From Novosphingobium decolorationis (GTDB lineage Bacteria; Pseudomonadota; Alphaproteobacteria; Sphingomonadales; Sphingomonadaceae): 64,000 bases of DNA. Below are positions 9,772-19,248 of this stretch, one piece after another. A model generated the notes under the pieces. The model worked only from the letters and a program-made list of their open reading frames with translations. It had not been told where the DNA came from and did not search any database. Each line of letters opens with the position of its first letter. Position 1 is the stretch's first letter. The translations under genes were made by a program, and so were the position numbers. The stretch is taken from positions 1 through 64,000 of the forward strand of contig NZ_CP054856.1 in NCBI RefSeq assembly GCF_018417475.1, given 5' to 3'.

Positions 9772-10212
9772 TCACGAATCGGGGGGCGCTTCGTCCGGTT
9801 GTAACGGCAGGGCCGGGTTCTCGCCCGTGTAGGAGCCGCCGCTTGTCGCGATAAGGCCTTGCCACAGGGTGTCGCTGCTGGGGATCGCGCGCTCGAACTG
9901 AAGGCCGGCCATGTCCGCATGGGTCCAGCGAACCACCGCGCCGTGGCCACTGGTGAGGAAGGCGAGCCCCGCACCGCGGTGCAGGCTCAGGCACTGACCG
10001 ATGCGCAGGTCCAGCCCCTCGGCGTGGACGCAGCAGCCGCTGGCCGACAGGTCGAGCAGCCAGGCTCTCCCGATGGGGACACCGTCCGTGCGCAGGAAGA
10101 TCCGCTGTCGGATGGGGTGGCGCGTCTCGCGGCGGCGATCGTCGTGCGCGGCAGGCGTGGGCAGGGCCGTGGGGGCGGCGTGAGCGGGCGAAGCGGATTC
10201 GTAGCTGGACAC
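9772..10212 (-). CDS. PilZ domain protein
   Basis: A 146-residue protein with a single PilZ domain, the common cyclic-di-GMP receptor fold. The RRRETRHPIRQR segment supplies the RxxxR c-di-GMP motif, and DLSASGCCV matches the D/NxSxxG motif. The first 25 residues are Ala/Pro/His-rich and look disordered, and the C-terminal 30 residues are also low-complexity. It stands alone between the rpmE terminator and a dioxygenase gene. The output it controls cannot be read from the sequence. Confidence 0.85.
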   Translation of the reverse strand: MSSYESASPAHAAPTALPTPAAHDDRRRETRHPIRQRIFLRTDGVPIGRAWLLDLSASGCCVHAEGLDLRIGQCLSLHRGAGLAFLTSGHGAVVRWTHADMAGLQFERAIPSSDTLWQGLIATSGGSYTGENPALPLQPDEAPPDS

Positions 10213-10274
10213 GTGCGGCAGCCTATACGCAGGGCGCCTAGCCGGGCTCTAACCGGCAATTAGGGGATCGTGCG

Positions 10275-10312
10275 AGGCCACGACTAGGCCACGACTAGGC
10301 CACGACTAGGCC
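10275..10312. repeat. 11-bp tandem repeat
   Basis: Three exact copies of AGGCCACGACT in a row plus a partial fourth (AGGCC) lie between the start of the PilZ gene and the end of the dioxygenase gene. Function unknown; possibly a polymerase-slippage tract. Confidence 0.9.
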
Positions 10313-10335
10313 GCGAAGGGGGAGCGTTGCCGCGT

Positions 10336-10968
10336 TCAGCCCCAGGGTTTTTCCCGGAACCACTGCGTGAGAACGTACTTGGCCCCCTTGCGCACCTTCA
10401 TCGCGTGGTGAAGTGTTGCGGCATTGGGCGATCCGTCGGGGCGCAGGTTGTTCCAGCAGATGAGTTTGCCCGCTTCGGGCTGGACGATCTTGTCGGCGAC
10501 CTTGAAGCGGGTCGCGCCGCCCGCATCGACCGCGTTCAGGTACATCATGTAGGTCCAGGTCCTCTGCCCCGCGACCGAGCAGAACTGGTCGAATTCCGGC
10601 CGGTCGGGCTCGAAGTAGTCGGTGTGGGCCTTGAACTCCTGCCCGACCTCGTAGCGCTGGCCCTGGAGCGGCTCGGCGTGGCTTTCGGGGATACCCGAAA
10701 GCGCGGACAGGCGCGCGCGCAGGTCGGCCGCGTCTGGATCGCGCGGAGAGAGGTCGCAGGTCGAACTGGTGCGGAAGACATCGTCGCCGTTGTACCCGGT
10801 GATGGTGGAGGGACGGTGCTGGGTCTCGATCTTGTCGATCAGGCGCGCGCATTGCTCGCCCGAGAGGAAATTGGGCAGGATGTACATCTCGATTCGCGAC
10901 GAGGGGACCTTGCGCGCGGCCGGATGAGCCTGGATCGGAACGGCGTATGATTCGGTGGCAGTGACCAT
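10336..10968 (-). CDS. 2OG-Fe(II) oxygenase, prolyl 4-hydroxylase-like
   Basis: This cytoplasmic protein of about 210 residues belongs to the prolyl 4-hydroxylase alpha-subunit-like group of 2-oxoglutarate/iron dioxygenases. The iron ligands HTD (in FKAHTDYFEP) and the distal His (TLHHAMKV), and the 2OG-binding K/R near the C terminus (KGAKYVLTQWFREKPW) are visible. The ATG at 10968 is preferred; a GTG at 10977 would add three residues. It is monocistronic. The substrate is unknown. Confidence 0.85.
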   Translation of the reverse strand: MVTATESYAVPIQAHPAARKVPSSRIEMYILPNFLSGEQCARLIDKIETQHRPSTITGYNGDDVFRTSSTCDLSPRDPDAADLRARLSALSGIPESHAEPLQGQRYEVGQEFKAHTDYFEPDRPEFDQFCSVAGQRTWTYMMYLNAVDAGGATRFKVADKIVQPEAGKLICWNNLRPDGSPNAATLHHAMKVRKGAKYVLTQWFREKPWG

Positions 10969-11150
10969 GCGCCGCACGATAGTCGCTGGCTTCGTCCAAG
11001 AAAATTGCCTCTCCAGACGATTTTATCACTTTTTTGCTTGGCAAACGCGTCATCTGTGTGCAAAGGCGCGCTCCCGCACCGAGGACGCTTCAACGCACTT
11101 CGGTTCGCGGTTAAAGTCTCCCGGTTCGCAGATGGTCGAACGGGACGTGT

Positions 11151-11228
11151 GGCGATTGTAGCTCAGTTGGTCAGAGCGCCGGTTTGTGGTACCGGAGGTC
11201 GTGGGTTCGAACCCCATCAATCGCCCCA
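11151..11228 (+). tRNA. tRNA-His (GUG)
   Basis: A full cloverleaf can be drawn: acceptor GCGATTG / CAATCGC, D arm GCTC, anticodon arm CCGGT-TTGTGGT-ACCGG with anticodon GTG, and T arm GTGGG-TTCGAAC-CCCAT. The extra G at 11151 lies opposite C73 (11225), which is the identity pair of tRNA-His, so it is genomically encoded here. CCA is encoded. Confidence 0.97.
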
Positions 11229-11334
11229 TTCCTTGAAAGCTTATGATACCTTCGCCCAATAGGCGGGTAAAAACCGTAAGCCTTTTCCATCATTCGCTTG
11301 CTCCTTTCGGTACGGTCTTTAGAAAGCGCGGCTT

Positions 11335-12063
11335 ATGCACGGCTTCGCCAACCCGGCCCGTTTTCTGCGCATCGCACGCTGGCTCATGCCGCTGTGCCTG
11401 GGCGCAGGTATCGTGATCGCCCTCGCCGCCCTGGGATGGGGCCTGTTCCTTGCGCCCGCCGAACGCCTGCAGGGCGAGACGGTCCGCATCGTCTACCTGC
11501 ACGTGCCCGCCGCCTGGCTGGGCATGGCGGGCTGGAGCGGCATTGCGATTGCCAGTTTCACTGAACTCGTCTGGCGCCACCCGCTGGCCGGAATTGCCGC
11601 ACGCGCCTGCGCGGTTCCCGGCGCGGTCTTCACCGCGGTGTGCCTGGTGACGGGCTCGCTCTGGGGCCGTCCGGCCTGGGGTACCTGGTGGGTCTGGGAC
11701 GGGCGCCTGACCTCGATGCTGGTCCTGCTGTTCCTCTACTTCGGCTGGATGGCGCTCTCGCAGGCAAGCGAAGCGTCCGACGGAGCAGGGACCCGCGCGC
11801 CGGCCATCTTTGGCCTCGTGGGCGCGGTGAACATTCCCATTATCCATTATTCGGTGATCTGGTGGAACAGCCAGCACCAGCCCCCCAGCATCACCACGGG
11901 CGGCTCCGCCATGTCGGGGGCCTTCCTGTGGCCGCTCCTGATTGCGATGACAGGCTTCACGCTGATCTTCGCAGGGGTCGTGCTGGCGCGCATGCGGGCA
12001 ATCCTGGCACACCAGCAGGCCGAGGCGCGGCTGCGCCGCAAGGCGCTGGCCCAGGCCGGTTGA
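11335..12063 (+). CDS. ccmC: Heme export/handling protein CcmC
   Basis: CcmC is an inner-membrane protein that loads heme onto CcmE in system I cytochrome c maturation. The 242-residue protein has six predicted membrane segments. Between them is the tryptophan-rich WWD-type motif WGTWWVWDGRLTS that binds heme on the periplasmic side, flanked by conserved His residues. It is the first gene of a seven-gene ccm operon; ccmA and ccmB are not in this cluster. Confidence 0.95.
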   Translation: MHGFANPARFLRIARWLMPLCLGAGIVIALAALGWGLFLAPAERLQGETVRIVYLHVPAAWLGMAGWSGIAIASFTELVWRHPLAGIAARACAVPGAVFTAVCLVTGSLWGRPAWGTWWVWDGRLTSMLVLLFLYFGWMALSQASEASDGAGTRAPAIFGLVGAVNIPIIHYSVIWWNSQHQPPSITTGGSAMSGAFLWPLLIAMTGFTLIFAGVVLARMRAILAHQQAEARLRRKALAQAG

Positions 12064-12079
12064 GAGAGGACGCGAGAGA

Positions 12080-12220
12080 ATGCGCGAAGCGATGGACCCC
12101 TGGACCTTCGTCCTTGCCTCCTACGCCATCGGCGTGGGAGCTACGGCGGCGATGGTCGGCTGGTCGCTTGTGACGATGAAACGCGCCGAGAAACGGCGCG
12201 ATGAGGCAAGGAAGCGCTGA
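12080..12220 (+). CDS. ccmD: Heme exporter protein CcmD
   Basis: This 46-residue protein has one membrane helix (about residues 10-33) followed by a strongly basic cytoplasmic tail (KRAEKRRDEARKR). That is the CcmD pattern, and it sits between ccmC and ccmE as expected. CcmD helps release holo-CcmE from the CcmABC complex. GAGAGAA precedes the ATG at 12080. Confidence 0.88.
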   Translation: MREAMDPWTFVLASYAIGVGATAAMVGWSLVTMKRAEKRRDEARKR

Positions 12221-12225
12221 CGAGG

Positions 12226-12678
12226 ATGGCAATCAAGGCAAAGCACCAGCGCCTCGTGCTGCTCGGCGTCGCGATGGTCGTGCTGATCGGCGCGGCGATC
12301 CTGGCGATCTGGGCGCTGCGCAACCAGGCAAGCTATTTCTACGTCCCGCGTGAGATCGTGGCGAGCCCGCCCGAGGCCTCGCGTGCGGTGCGCCTGGGCG
12401 GTATGGTCGAGCAGGGCTCGATCCGCACCTTGCCCGACGGCGTGAGCATCGCGTTCGTTGTCGAGGACAAGGAAGCGCGCGTGCCTGTCACCTTCCGTGG
12501 CATCGTCCCCTCGCTCTTCGTGGAGGGTTCGGGCGTCGTCGCCGAGGGCCACATGGGCAGCGACGGCACGTTCGTCGCCGACAATCTCCTCGCCAAGCAC
12601 GACGAGAACTATGTCCCCCGCGAGATGCAGGACATGACCGGCGAAGAGCTGCAGCAGGCTATGGCTGAGGGCAAATGA
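12226..12678 (+). CDS. ccmE: Cytochrome c-type biogenesis protein CcmE
   Basis: CcmE is the membrane-anchored periplasmic heme chaperone. The 150-residue protein has an N-terminal membrane helix (residues 10-30) and the OB-fold core. The motif AKHDENYVP holds the His that binds heme covalently and the downstream Tyr ligand. Its end overlaps ccmF (ATGA). Confidence 0.95.
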   Translation: MAIKAKHQRLVLLGVAMVVLIGAAILAIWALRNQASYFYVPREIVASPPEASRAVRLGGMVEQGSIRTLPDGVSIAFVVEDKEARVPVTFRGIVPSLFVEGSGVVAEGHMGSDGTFVADNLLAKHDENYVPREMQDMTGEELQQAMAEGK

Positions 12679-14642
12679 TCGCGGAACTGGGACTGGCCGC
12701 GCTTTGGCTCGCGGCGGCATTGGCGGGATTGCAGCTTCTGGGCGGATCGCTCGGGCTGACCACGAAAGGTGTGGCGCTGGGCCGGGTCGTTCGTCCCGTC
12801 GCGGTGGTGCAGGGCCTGCTGGCGCTCTTCGCCTTCTTTTGCCTGATCTACGTCTTTGCGATCACGGACCTTTCGGTAAAGCTGGTCGCGCTCAATTCGC
12901 ATTCGCTCAAGCCTCTGGTCTTCAAGATCGCGGGCGCCTGGGGCAACCATGAGGGCTCGATGCTCCTGTGGGTCACGGTCATGGGCGTTGCGGGCGGTTT
13001 TGTCGCGCTGATCGAGCGCCGACTGCCCGAGCGCACCATGCTTGCAACGCTGGCTGGACAGGCGTTCGTGAGCCTGGGCTTCTACGCCTTTCTGCTGCTT
13101 TCCTCGAACCCGTTCGAGCGCCTCTCGCCGGTTCCGGCCGAGGGGCAGGGGCTCAACCCTTTGCTGCAGGACCTGGGCCTCGCCTTCCACCCGCCTACGC
13201 TCTACCTGGGCTATGTCGGTCTTTCAGTAGCCTTCAGCTTTGCCATCGGGGCGCTTGTTACCCGCGAGGTCGGCCCGGCTTTCGCGCGCGCCATGCGCCC
13301 CTGGGTGCTGGCGGCCTGGATATTCCTGACGGTCGGCATCACCGCCGGTTCCTACTGGGCCTACTATGAGCTGGGCTGGGGGGGCTGGTGGTTCTGGGAC
13401 CCGGTCGAGAACGCCTCGCTCATGCCCTGGCTGGCCGCAACCGCGCTGCTCCATTCGGTGAGCGTCCTGGCCGCGCGCGATGCGCTGCGCACCTGGACGG
13501 TTATGCTGGGCGTCGTCGCGTTCTCGATGTCGATGGTGGGCACGTTCCTCGTGCGCTCGGGCATCCTGACGAGCGTCCACGCCTTCGCCGTCGATCCCGA
13601 GCGCGGCAGCTTCATCTTGGCGCTGCTCGCCATCAACATCGGCGGCGCGCTCACCCTCTTTGCCCTGCGCGCCGCGACGGTGAGCGAGGGGGCCCGCTTC
13701 GCGCCGATGAGCCGCGAAGGTGCACTCGTCATCAACAACGTGTTGCTCTGTGCGATCCTGGGCATCGTCCTGTTCGGCACGCTCTACCCGCTCGTTGCCG
13801 AGGCTCTGGGCGCGCAAGTCTCGGTCGGCCCGCCCTACTTCAACCCGATGAGCGCGCTCTTCGCCGTGCCCATGCTGGTGGTGCTGGCGGTCGGCCCGAT
13901 GCTGCGCTGGCGGCGGGACGACTTTGCGCGGATCGGCAAGAACCTTGTCATCCCGGCCATGCTCGTGGTGGTCATGGGCGGGGCTCTGGTGGCCCTGGCC
14001 GATGTCGCGCTCCTGCCATTCCTGGGCCTCGTGCTGGGTGTCGGTCTTGCCTGGGCGAGCGTGCTTCCCTTGCGCGGGCGCAATCTGCGCCGCCTGCCGC
14101 TGGCGGTCTGGGGCATGGTCGTCGCGCACTTCGGCATTGCGGTCGTGCTTGTCGGCATGAGCAGTGAGAGCGCGTTCTCCACCGAGAAGCTCGTTGCGGT
14201 CGAGGTAGGCGAGATTACCCAGGTCGGCCCGTGGGGCGTGAAGCTGGACCGGATCGAGCCGGTCGCAGGCCCCAACTGGACCGCGCTCGAAGCGCGTCTG
14301 CTGGTGCGCTACGGCCCGGACGGCAAGGTCACGCGCCTTACCCCGCAGTCGCGCACGTTCTGGGCGCCGCCGCAGAACACCTCCGAATCGGCGCTGCTGA
14401 CACGCTGGAACGGCCAGCTCTATGCCGTTCTGGGCGGCGAGGGCGAGGACGGCCGCTGGCAGCTGCGTCTGTGGTGGAAGCCGCTGGTTCCGTTGATCTG
14501 GCTGGGCGGTCTGCTGATCGCGCTGGGAGGCCTGCTGGCGCTGCTCGGCCGCGTCACCACGGATGTGCGCCGCTCGGTCCAGAGCGATCGCATCGCCGAG
14601 CGCCGCGAAGGCGAAGAAAAGTTGCGGGAGGACCGGCCATGA
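12675..14642 (+). CDS. ccmF: Heme lyase CcmF
   Basis: CcmF attaches heme from CcmE to apocytochrome c as part of the CcmFHI lyase. The 655-residue protein is rich in membrane helices and has the tryptophan-rich segment GWGGWWFWDPVENASLMPWL (about residues 235-255), together with conserved His residues. It overlaps ccmE and the thiol-disulfide reductase gene by 4 bp on both sides, so the operon is translationally coupled. Confidence 0.96.
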   Translation: MIAELGLAALWLAAALAGLQLLGGSLGLTTKGVALGRVVRPVAVVQGLLALFAFFCLIYVFAITDLSVKLVALNSHSLKPLVFKIAGAWGNHEGSMLLWVTVMGVAGGFVALIERRLPERTMLATLAGQAFVSLGFYAFLLLSSNPFERLSPVPAEGQGLNPLLQDLGLAFHPPTLYLGYVGLSVAFSFAIGALVTREVGPAFARAMRPWVLAAWIFLTVGITAGSYWAYYELGWGGWWFWDPVENASLMPWLAATALLHSVSVLAARDALRTWTVMLGVVAFSMSMVGTFLVRSGILTSVHAFAVDPERGSFILALLAINIGGALTLFALRAATVSEGARFAPMSREGALVINNVLLCAILGIVLFGTLYPLVAEALGAQVSVGPPYFNPMSALFAVPMLVVLAVGPMLRWRRDDFARIGKNLVIPAMLVVVMGGALVALADVALLPFLGLVLGVGLAWASVLPLRGRNLRRLPLAVWGMVVAHFGIAVVLVGMSSESAFSTEKLVAVEVGEITQVGPWGVKLDRIEPVAGPNWTALEARLLVRYGPDGKVTRLTPQSRTFWAPPQNTSESALLTRWNGQLYAVLGGEGEDGRWQLRLWWKPLVPLIWLGGLLIALGGLLALLGRVTTDVRRSVQSDRIAERREGEEKLREDRP

Positions 14643-15208
14643 GCGCGAATCACAAGGCTCCCGAAGGCCGCGCCCGGGCGCCGCGCTGGGCGATCTGGCT
14701 CCCGCTCGCGCTCTTCGTGGGCTTCGTCGCGCTGGTGATGACCGGCCTTCTCAAACCCGCCGACCGTACCGTGCGCAGCGCGCTCGTCGGCAAGCCCATG
14801 CCCAGCTTCGATCTGCCGCCCGCGCTGCCTGGACGGCCGGGCCTGAGCAGCGCTGAGCTGGCCAACGGCAAGGTTCACCTCGTCAACATTTTCGCCAGCT
14901 GGTGTATCCCCTGCCGGGTCGAGGCGCCGCAGTTGGCCCAGCTGCAGCGGGCGGGTGTCGAGATCGAGGGCATCTCGGTGCGCGATTCGCGCGAGAACCT
15001 CGAAGGCTTCCTCGCGACCAACGGCGATCCCTTCGACAGCATTGGCGCGGACGACGATGGGCAGGTGCAGCTTGCGCTGGGCTCTTCGGGCGTCCCCGAA
15101 ACCTACATCGTCGATGGCAAGGGCGTGATTCGCTACCAGCACGTCGGCGAGATCCGGCCCGAGCAACTCGACGTGATCCTCGCTCGGATCCAGGAGGCCG
15201 GCCAGTGA
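14639..15208 (+). CDS. ccmG: Thiol:disulfide interchange protein DsbE/CcmG
   Basis: This membrane-anchored thioredoxin-like protein keeps the cysteines of apocytochrome c reduced. It is 189 residues with one N-terminal membrane helix (residues 17-36) and the active site WCIPC in the segment FASWCIPCRVEAPQL. The cis-Pro region SSGVPETYIVDGKG follows. The start ATGA overlaps ccmF. Confidence 0.95.
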   Translation: MSANHKAPEGRARAPRWAIWLPLALFVGFVALVMTGLLKPADRTVRSALVGKPMPSFDLPPALPGRPGLSSAELANGKVHLVNIFASWCIPCRVEAPQLAQLQRAGVEIEGISVRDSRENLEGFLATNGDPFDSIGADDDGQVQLALGSSGVPETYIVDGKGVIRYQHVGEIRPEQLDVILARIQEAGQ

Positions 15209-15657
15209 AGCGAGTCCTTTCCGTTCTGGCTGCCGTTGCGCTGCTGGGCGCTCCGGCTCTTGCCCAGGAGGAGCAGTCGACCGCCCCCTTTGCCTACCGT
15301 CAGCTGGACGATCCGGCGGAGGAGCGGGCGGCCATGGATCTGATGGAGACGCTGCGCTGTCTGCAGTGCCAGGGGCAGTCTATCGCCGATTCGGACGCGC
15401 CCATCGCGGGCTCGATGCGCAGTCTCGTGCGCGAGCGGATCAAGGCGGGCGAATCCCCGGAGGACATCCGCGCCTGGCTGATCGAGCGCTATGGCGACTA
15501 TGTGAGTTACGCGCCGCAGCTGACCGAGCTGACCTGGCCGCTTTTCGCCGTGCCGCTTGTCTTCCTGCTGATCGCGGTCCTCCTGCTGCGCCGCCGTTTC
15601 ACCTTGCGCCGGGAGGCCACGGAGCGTGACGCGGGCGATGAAGGAGAAGAGGCATGA
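15205..15657 (+). CDS. ccmH: Cytochrome c maturation protein CcmH (CcmL type)
   Basis: CcmH presents apocytochrome c to the heme lyase. The 150-residue protein starts at GTG 15205, overlapping the ccmG stop (GTGA). It has a signal peptide ending PALAQ. The redox motif LRCLQCQGQS carries the two Cys residues. One membrane helix near the C terminus (about residues 108-128) anchors it. This is the short form, with the TPR part encoded separately by the next gene. Confidence 0.94.
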   Translation: MKRVLSVLAAVALLGAPALAQEEQSTAPFAYRQLDDPAEERAAMDLMETLRCLQCQGQSIADSDAPIAGSMRSLVRERIKAGESPEDIRAWLIERYGDYVSYAPQLTELTWPLFAVPLVFLLIAVLLLRRRFTLRREATERDAGDEGEEA

Positions 15658-16364
15658 TCTGGTTCCTGCTGGCCTTGCTGGTCATCGCCGCGTTCGTGCT
15701 GGCGGTGGTCGTCCTCAAAGTGCCTGTGGGAGGGCGCGAGGCGGTGGCCGCTGCGCTGCTGCTGGGTGTTGCGGGCTATGTCACGCAAGGCTCGCCCTCG
15801 CAGCCATCGAGCCCGAGCACCGTGACCGAAGGAGGCGGCGAGGAAGCCGCGTTCCTGGTGGCCGCACGTGGCAAGGTCACCAACCGCACGATCCCGCCGA
15901 CCAATCGCTATGTCGTCATCGCCGATGGCTTCGCACGCAACGGTCAGACGGCCGAGGCGGCGCGCGTCCTCTTGGGCGCGGTCGAGGAAAATCCCAAGGA
16001 CGAGGACGCCTGGCTGGCCATGGCCAATGCGCTTGTCGCCCATTCCGAAGGTGTCCTGACACCCGCTTCGCTCTATGCCTTTCGCCAGGCCGCCAAGGCC
16101 GACCCGAAGGCGCCGGGACCCGCGTTTTTCCTGGGGTTGGCGATGGCGCAGTCCGGCCAGTTCGGCGAAGCGCGCGAACTGTGGGCAGACCTCCTGGAGC
16201 GTACGCCCGAGAAGGCCGAATGGCGTCCGGTGCTTGCCGCCGAACTCCAGCGGCTCGATGCCTACATCAAGGGCAATGCGCCGGCTCCGGCACCCGATTC
16301 GCAGGTCGGGCCAGAGTCCCGCAACGGTACGGGCGCGGAACCAACGGCCCCTTCGCGTGATTGA
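15654..16364 (+). CDS. ccmI: Cytochrome c maturation TPR protein CcmI/CycH
   Basis: CcmI binds the C terminus of apocytochrome c and works with CcmF and CcmH. The 236-residue protein has N-terminal hydrophobic segments and then TPR-like helices (about residues 75-205) with repeated Ala/Leu patterns such as GQTAEAARVLLGAVEENPKD. It is shorter than CycH of rhizobia. AAGGAG lies upstream and the start overlaps ccmH (ATGA). It ends the operon. Confidence 0.85.
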   Translation: MIWFLLALLVIAAFVLAVVVLKVPVGGREAVAAALLLGVAGYVTQGSPSQPSSPSTVTEGGGEEAAFLVAARGKVTNRTIPPTNRYVVIADGFARNGQTAEAARVLLGAVEENPKDEDAWLAMANALVAHSEGVLTPASLYAFRQAAKADPKAPGPAFFLGLAMAQSGQFGEARELWADLLERTPEKAEWRPVLAAELQRLDAYIKGNAPAPAPDSQVGPESRNGTGAEPTAPSRD

Positions 16365-16456
16365 GCATCATTGCTAGGCACCTGCCATGCTGCTAACGGC
16401 CTTCAACCTTGCCGCGAGTGCGAAACGGGGTCTCTAGTCCATGACGGGGCGCACGA

Positions 16457-18427
16457 ATGAGTGATGCAACTACGGATATGAATGGCGGTGGAACGGCAAG
16501 TGCGCCGGGTGCCGCGAAGCAGTCCGATGCCGGAAAATCCGGTTCCCACGGCCATTCCACCGGAAACGTCGCGAAGCTCGCCTTCGGCGCGGTCGGCGTC
16601 GTCTTCGGCGATATCGGCACGAGCCCGATCTACGCGTTTCGCGAGACGTTCGTGGGCCCGCACCCGCTGGCCATCGATGAACTGCACATCCTGGGCGTGG
16701 TCAGCCTGATCTTCTGGTCGATGACGCTTGTCGTGGCGGTTCAGTACGTCGGCATTCTCATGCGCGCGGACAACAAGGGGCAGGGTGGCAGTCTCGCGCT
16801 CGTTGCCCTCATTTCCGGTGCGATCAAGAAGTCGCGCTATGGCGGGCTTATCGTCATGCTGGGCGTGTTCGCAACGGCGCTGTTCTACGGCGATTCGATG
16901 ATTACGCCCGCCGTTTCCGTGCTCTCCGCGGTCGAGGGCCTGACCGTCGTCCAATCGAACCTCGCGCCCTTTGTCATGCCCATCGCGCTGATCCTGCTGG
17001 TGGGTCTGTTCGTCCTTCAGAAGAGCGGTACGGCCAAGGTCGGTGCGCTTTTCGCTCCGGTCATGGTGACTTATTTCACGATCCTCGCGGTCCTGGGCAT
17101 CTACCACCTCGTGCAGATGCCCGAGGTGCTCGTCGCGCTGAACCCGTGGTACGCGATCCAGTTCTTCCTCACCGACAAGGTGCTGGGATTCCTCGCGCTG
17201 GGCTCGGTCGTGCTGGCCGTGACCGGAGCCGAGGCGCTCTATTCGGACATGGGCCACTTCGGACGCGGCCCGATGCGCCTGTCCTGGTTTGGTTTCGTGA
17301 TGCCGTGCCTGCTCATCAACTACTTCGGGCAGGCAGCGATGATCCTGAGCCTCGACGATGCGCAGGCCGCGCTTGCGATGGAGAACCCGTTCTTCAATCT
17401 CGCGCCCGAATCGCTGCGCCTGCCGCTCGTGATCCTGGTCAGCGCCGCCGCCTTCATCGCCAGCCAGGCGGTGATTTCGGGCGCCTTCTCGATCACGCAC
17501 CAGGCCATGCAGCTGGGCTTCATCCCGCGCCTTTCGACCCGCCATACCTCCGAGCACGAGGTCGGCCAGATCTACATTCCCTTCGTGAACTGGGCGCTGA
17601 TGATCGGCGTGATCGTGCTGGTGCTGGTCTTCCAGAACTCCTCGAACCTCGCCTCGGCCTACGGTATCGCGGTGACCGGTGCGATGCTGATCGACACCTG
17701 CCTGATGACGGTTCTCCTGATCGTGCTGTGGCGCTGGAAGCTGTGGATCGCGATCCCCGTGGCGGTGACCTTCTTCGTGGTCGACGGCGCCTACTTCGCC
17801 GCGAACGCGACCAAGATCCCCGACGGTGGCTGGTTCCCGCTGCTGATCGGCGCGGTGGCCTTCACGCTCCTCACCACCTGGAACAAGGGCCGCCGCCTCA
17901 TGCGCGATCGCATGACCGAGGCGGCGCTTCCGCTCAACGTCTTTGCCAAGAGCGCCCACGGCAGCGCCGCGCGCGTGCCGGGCACGGCGATCTTCATGGC
18001 CTCGAGCAACGTTGGCGTGCCTTCGGCACTCCTCCACAACATCAAGCACAACAAGGTGCTGCACGAGCGCGTGGTGGTGCTGACCGTCGAAGTTCAGGAC
18101 GTGCCTTACGTCGAATCGGGAGAGCGTTACTCGGTGCAGGACCTGGGGCAGGGCTTCTACCGCATGACGCTGCGCTACGGTTTCATGGAGGAAACCGATA
18201 TTCCCGCAGCGCTTGCCCATAACCAGATGTGCGGCCAGCCCTTCGAGATGATGAAGACCAGCTTCTTCCTCTCCCGCCAGACCCTTGTCGCCTCGGAAAA
18301 GCCGGGCATGGCGATTTGGCGGGAACGTCTCTTCGCCTGGATGATGCGCAACGCGGCGAGCGCCATGGTGTTCTTCCGCCTGCCCACCAACCGCGTGGTC
18401 GAACTCGGCAGCCAGCTGGAAATCTGA
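16457..18427 (+). CDS. kup: Low-affinity potassium transporter Kup
   Basis: Kup family proteins take up potassium with protons through the inner membrane. The 656-residue protein has a polar N-terminal stretch of about 45 residues, then about 12 membrane helices beginning with the signature [18 protein letters not shown]-terminal cytoplasmic domain of about 150 residues follows. It ends [11 protein letters not shown] 92-bp gap separates it from ccmI, so it probably has its own promoter. Confidence 0.95.
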   Translation: MSDATTDMNGGGTASAPGAAKQSDAGKSGSHGHSTGNVAKLAFGAVGVVFGDIGTSPIYAFRETFVGPHPLAIDELHILGVVSLIFWSMTLVVAVQYVGILMRADNKGQGGSLALVALISGAIKKSRYGGLIVMLGVFATALFYGDSMITPAVSVLSAVEGLTVVQSNLAPFVMPIALILLVGLFVLQKSGTAKVGALFAPVMVTYFTILAVLGIYHLVQMPEVLVALNPWYAIQFFLTDKVLGFLALGSVVLAVTGAEALYSDMGHFGRGPMRLSWFGFVMPCLLINYFGQAAMILSLDDAQAALAMENPFFNLAPESLRLPLVILVSAAAFIASQAVISGAFSITHQAMQLGFIPRLSTRHTSEHEVGQIYIPFVNWALMIGVIVLVLVFQNSSNLASAYGIAVTGAMLIDTCLMTVLLIVLWRWKLWIAIPVAVTFFVVDGAYFAANATKIPDGGWFPLLIGAVAFTLLTTWNKGRRLMRDRMTEAALPLNVFAKSAHGSAARVPGTAIFMASSNVGVPSALLHNIKHNKVLHERVVVLTVEVQDVPYVESGERYSVQDLGQGFYRMTLRYGFMEETDIPAALAHNQMCGQPFEMMKTSFFLSRQTLVASEKPGMAIWRERLFAWMMRNAASAMVFFRLPTNRVVELGSQLEI

Positions 18428-18435
18428 TCGACGCG

Positions 18436-18930
18436 GTGGAAACGGCGCTGACCTTCACGCTCGTGGTCGGATTGGGCGCGACCGTTGCGCTCGATGTCTG
18501 GGCGCGGCAGCTGCGGGGCTGGTTCGGCATTGCCGGTGCCGACTGGGGCCTGGTCGGGCAATGGCTCGTCGGATTGCCCGCCGGACGAATGGTCCACACG
18601 AGCGATGGGTTCGCGATGCCAAGCCGGGGCGAACGCGCGCTTGGCTGGAGCTTCCACTATCTTGTCGGCCTGGTCTACGCGGCGGTCTATCCGCTGGTCT
18701 GGGGCGAGGATTTCCTGGCCGCGCCGAAGGTGGGCCCATTTGCCCTCGTCGGCTTCGCGCTCAGCACGCTCGCAGGGCTGTGCGTCCTGACACCGGCCAT
18801 GGGCGGCGGCCTGTTGGCATCGCGTACGCCCGACCAGGGGCGCCGGATCGCGCTCATGCTGCTCAACCACGCGGTCTTTGCCGGTGCGCAGTACGCGCTT
18901 GCCTTGGGCCTGGTGACGGCTCCCACCTGA
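18436..18930 (+). CDS. DUF2938 family membrane protein
   Basis: A membrane protein of about 164 residues with four predicted helices, matching the DUF2938 family (LVVGLGATVALDVWARQL near the start, GWSFHYLVGLVYAAVYPLVW in the middle). Function is not known. The GTG at 18436 was chosen because it begins just before the first helix and only 8 bp after the kup stop. Co-transcription with kup is likely. Confidence 0.75.
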   Translation: METALTFTLVVGLGATVALDVWARQLRGWFGIAGADWGLVGQWLVGLPAGRMVHTSDGFAMPSRGERALGWSFHYLVGLVYAAVYPLVWGEDFLAAPKVGPFALVGFALSTLAGLCVLTPAMGGGLLASRTPDQGRRIALMLLNHAVFAGAQYALALGLVTAPT

Positions 18931-18978
18931 GGCGGTGCGGGCTGACAGCTTCGGGCGCGCCCGCTAGGATTTCGCGCC

Positions 18979-19227
18979 ATGCAGTTCCTACGCACGCTCG
19001 TTCACGATTTTCGCTGGTTCCACATCGCGGTGGGCCTTGTCGGCAACCTGCTCTTCGTGGTGGGGAGCGTGCTGTTCCTGCCTGCCATGGCCGCCTGGCA
19101 GACGGCGGGCGTGTGGATGTTCATCGCCGGTTCGGGGCTGATGTTCCTGGGGGCGCTGGGCGAGCTGCTCAAGCAGACGCTTTCCATGCGCGGCACCCGG
19201 CTGGAGCGCGACAGCAGCGCGCCCTGA
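18979..19227 (+). CDS. YrhK-like membrane protein
   Basis: This 82-residue protein has two membrane helices (about residues 15-35 and 42-65) and resembles YrhK-domain proteins (FRWFHIAVGLVGNLLFVVGS). Family function is unknown. It lies 48 bp after the DUF2938 gene and faces the minus-strand ispZ gene. Confidence 0.7.
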   Translation: MQFLRTLVHDFRWFHIAVGLVGNLLFVVGSVLFLPAMAAWQTAGVWMFIAGSGLMFLGALGELLKQTLSMRGTRLERDSSAP

Positions 19228-19248
19228 CCGGGTGATGCCCTGCTGCGC

